From assembly GCA_900770925.1 (NCBI GenBank), contig CAAGLY010000034.1, positions 1 to 27,856 on the forward strand: a DNA stretch of 27,856 bases, given 5' to 3'. The translations under genes and the position numbers were made by a program. Below, piece after piece: positions 26,250 to 27,856 of the stretch; the stretch's first letter is position 1, and every line of letters begins with the position of its first letter. The notes under the pieces were generated by a model. It had not been told where the DNA came from and ran no database searches. It saw only the letters and a program-made list of their open reading frames with translations. Origin of the DNA: Bacilli bacterium (GTDB taxonomy: Bacteria; Bacillota_I; Bacilli_A; RFN20; CAG-288).

Positions 26250-27511
26250 TTATTCCGCCGCTTTTTGTTTTGGTTTCAGTTTGCGAGTGTAAGGAATTCG
26301 CTTTATATCGTAGTTATTGCCGGTTAAGACAATCTTTCCCTCTTCTGCCCTATAAGTAGGATGAGTCGAACCGGTGTAAAGATAAGGAATTACATGACCG
26401 CCTAAAGAGGATTTCCTTGCTTCCTTGACATCGTCTTTCCAGGAATCTGTCGCCTCTGGATTGAATTCATCAATCCTATCAGCCTGGAAAGTAAAGCTAT
26501 TGCTATCGGCAGACAGAGTGTAAACCATCTTATCTCCGTCTTGGTTCTTTCCTTCAAGGAGAGCCTTAGCGCTTGTCTTCTGATTGGAAACATCCATTGA
26601 GGTAAGGATAGTGCCTTTTTCTTTAATGAGGTTCTCCGCGCCGTTGCGGATGTAGCAGTTATTCCCGCCGATGGTCTTAACATCGCCGACCACCTTAATC
26701 GAGAGAGTATAGAATTTACTGACCTTAACATTTTCACTCCTATAGAAGTAAGAAAGGGTTTCTTTGAGCTTTCCCCGAATCTGAGAAAAACCGCACACCT
26801 CCATACCTCCGTACTGTCCGTAATAATCATCCCAGGAAAAGTCGGGATTGCAGGTTCCCCCTATAGAAAAGAGGGATATCGCTGCCATGATTATCCAGGT
26901 ATTCATTGAAGGTCTGCCTCGTCTCATCATCCACTTAACGAACTTGGTCTTATCATAGGGCTCATCATAGATAGCCTCTATAAAAGCACGTCCATCATCA
27001 TCCTGTTTAAGAGCAACAGCAAGGTGTTTAGCTCCATTTTCCGCTTTTCTATACGTGGAGACGTCGGTAACGGCATAGCCATCGGCAGTAAAGGCTGCGC
27101 GGAAGTAGTTCGCGAGAGTCTCCGTATAGGTAACGGTTCCGTCAATCTGCAGATACCGAACTGCCGAAGAGGAATAATAGTCAGGGAAAACCCAACCGGC
27201 AGAGACATTTTTATCCGATCCTAGCTTCACGTAAGGAAGGACTAATCTGCCAAAATACTGTTTCCTTTTTTCCTGGACTGCTAAGGACCATTTGGATCGG
27301 TCTTCTGTACTTACCGAAGTGCTTTCCTTAGAAGTACTCTCCTTGCTCGGGGAGGTCTGTTTAGCAGAATCAGGTTTCCCGCTCGGCTTTGAACTGACCT
27401 CGGCATCGGATGATACATCTTGACGGGAGAGAGAAAAGGAAGAGGTGTACCCTTTACAGCCGGCAAGTAGCCTTGATAGCCTAGTCAGCAAAATCAAAGT
27501 GTGCTTTTCAT
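26250..27511 (-). pseudogene. Frameshifted smaller relative of the repeat lipoprotein
   Basis: AAAGGAG and ATG 27511 give a good start, but four A follow where five would be needed: the intact reading would be MKKHTLILL...LLAGCKG, a lipoprotein signal with lipobox LAGC, now out of frame by one base. The open frame upstream of it (to 27557) is accidental. After a Ser/Lys/Thr linker come the variant repeat (SKWSLAVQEK ... LVLPYVKLG), a second unit and a partial third (DSWKDD ... GGHVIPYLYTG), the last closely matching unit 9 of the big lipoprotein. Inside the second unit about 22 codons (near 26931 to 26866) are in the wrong frame; the neighbouring frame reads DDETRQTFNEYLDNHGSDIPLFY, as the repeat demands, so two compensating indels flank it. 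The C-terminus is short and divergent. Confidence 0.75.
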
Positions 27512-27542
27512 GTGCATCTCCTTTTGTTTGTTTGACTTCACG

Positions 27543-27548
27543 ATTATA
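27543..27548 (-). promoter_or_regulatory. -10 element of the frameshifted lipoprotein gene
   Basis: TATAAT on the minus strand (27548-27543), 32 bases before ATG 27511. The -35 region (TAAACT at 17 bases) is weak, which would suit activator-dependent expression. Confidence 0.5.
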
Positions 27549-27604
27549 TCGATTCAATTCGCCATAGTTTACGGAAGCGAAAGGAAAGTCTATTGTGATA
27601 CAGA

Positions 27605-27619
27605 GGAAACCGCTTTCAT
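27605..27619 (-). promoter_or_regulatory. Catabolite-operator-like site upstream of the frameshifted lipoprotein
   Basis: On the minus strand ATGAAAGCGGTTTCC matches the consensus at 14 of 15 positions and is nearly identical to the site before the nine-repeat lipoprotein. It lies about 57 bases upstream of the -10 element. Confidence 0.6.
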
Positions 27620-27681
27620 GTCTAAATGGTTTACCATCGTAAAGACAATGAATTCTAAAAAATCTGAATAAAAAAGTAGAA

Positions 27682-27721
27682 CAACGAAAAAACGATTGCT
27701 TTCATCCCCGCTTTTTCGTTG
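27682..27721. repeat. Inverted repeat at the right edge
   Basis: CAACGAAAAA (27682-27691) and TTTTTCGTTG (27712-27721) are perfect 10-bp arms around a 20-base centre. It could be a terminator for a gene outside the window or a binding site; the centre holds a weak operator-like ATGAAAGCAATCG on the minus strand. The last 130 bases of the window show no gene. Confidence 0.4.
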
Positions 27722-27856
27722 ATTATGCTCTTATCTTTTAAAGAGGATAAACAAAAGTGTTGCTAATTCCCGTAGACTTCCCATCTTCTGAGGGTTTTCC
27801 CGGAAAGGAAGATCTCTCTGTATAAGAGGGACCTGTATGTGCCGAAGGACAGGCCC

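Overview
The window looks like a chromosomal segment of a low-GC Gram-positive lineage, probably an uncultivated gut member of the Bacilli / Erysipelotrichia-Mollicutes neighbourhood. The reasons are lipoproteins with short lipoboxes, strong AGGAGG-type ribosome binding sites, a yybP-ykoY riboswitch, catabolite-operator-like sites and many AGG arginine codons. This taxonomic guess is inference. UGA is a real stop here: DUF58 ends in an ATGA overlap, CNNM in a GTGA overlap, and the methyltransferase ends in UGA inside a terminator hairpin. No tRNA, rRNA, CRISPR array, transposase or phage gene was seen.

Layout. (1) 1-8.7 kb is an accessory-looking block. Two diverged CaCA-family cation exchanger paralogues point outward (257-1297 minus, 7001-8038 plus); only the first sits behind a manganese-type riboswitch. 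Between them are a RecB-like nuclease-DUF2075 helicase whose ribosome binding site lies in a perfect palindrome, a GT-C/ArnT-like membrane glycosyltransferase, and a wrecked lipoprotein joined to the catalytic half of a GHKL sensor kinase. A second gene scrap lies at 8249-8491. (2) 8.7-16.9 kb is a five-gene minus-strand operon: a coiled-coil membrane protein with a Gly/Asn/Gln/Asp-rich tail, a MoxR AAA+ ATPase, a DUF58 protein, a BatA-like VWA membrane protein, and a large membrane protein with two VWA domains. (3) Divergent from it, at 17278-18387, is a small MIT-like/AAA ATPase with degenerate catalytic motifs; a 31-bp tandem duplication has doubled its start site. (4) 18.4-21.3 kb (minus) holds two CNNM/CorC-type membrane proteins and a methyltransferase in one overlapping operon. 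(5) 22.4-27.5 kb holds a 1158-residue lipoprotein made of nine copies of an unrecognised repeat, and a smaller, frameshifted relative on the other strand.

How it may fit together. The MoxR/DUF58/VWA genes form a known type of AAA+ chaperone plus VWA-adaptor assembly acting at the membrane. Near-identical LacI/CcpA-like operators (core TGWAAGCGGTTYC) lie upstream of this operon (and of the divergent ATPase), the nine-repeat lipoprotein and its frameshifted relative; a weaker one precedes the dead lipoprotein. This suggests, without proving, that the envelope machine and the surface lipoproteins answer to one carbon-responsive regulator. Three lipoprotein-type genes are broken by stops or small indels, which is either real decay of a variable surface repertoire or sequencing error; raw reads would decide.
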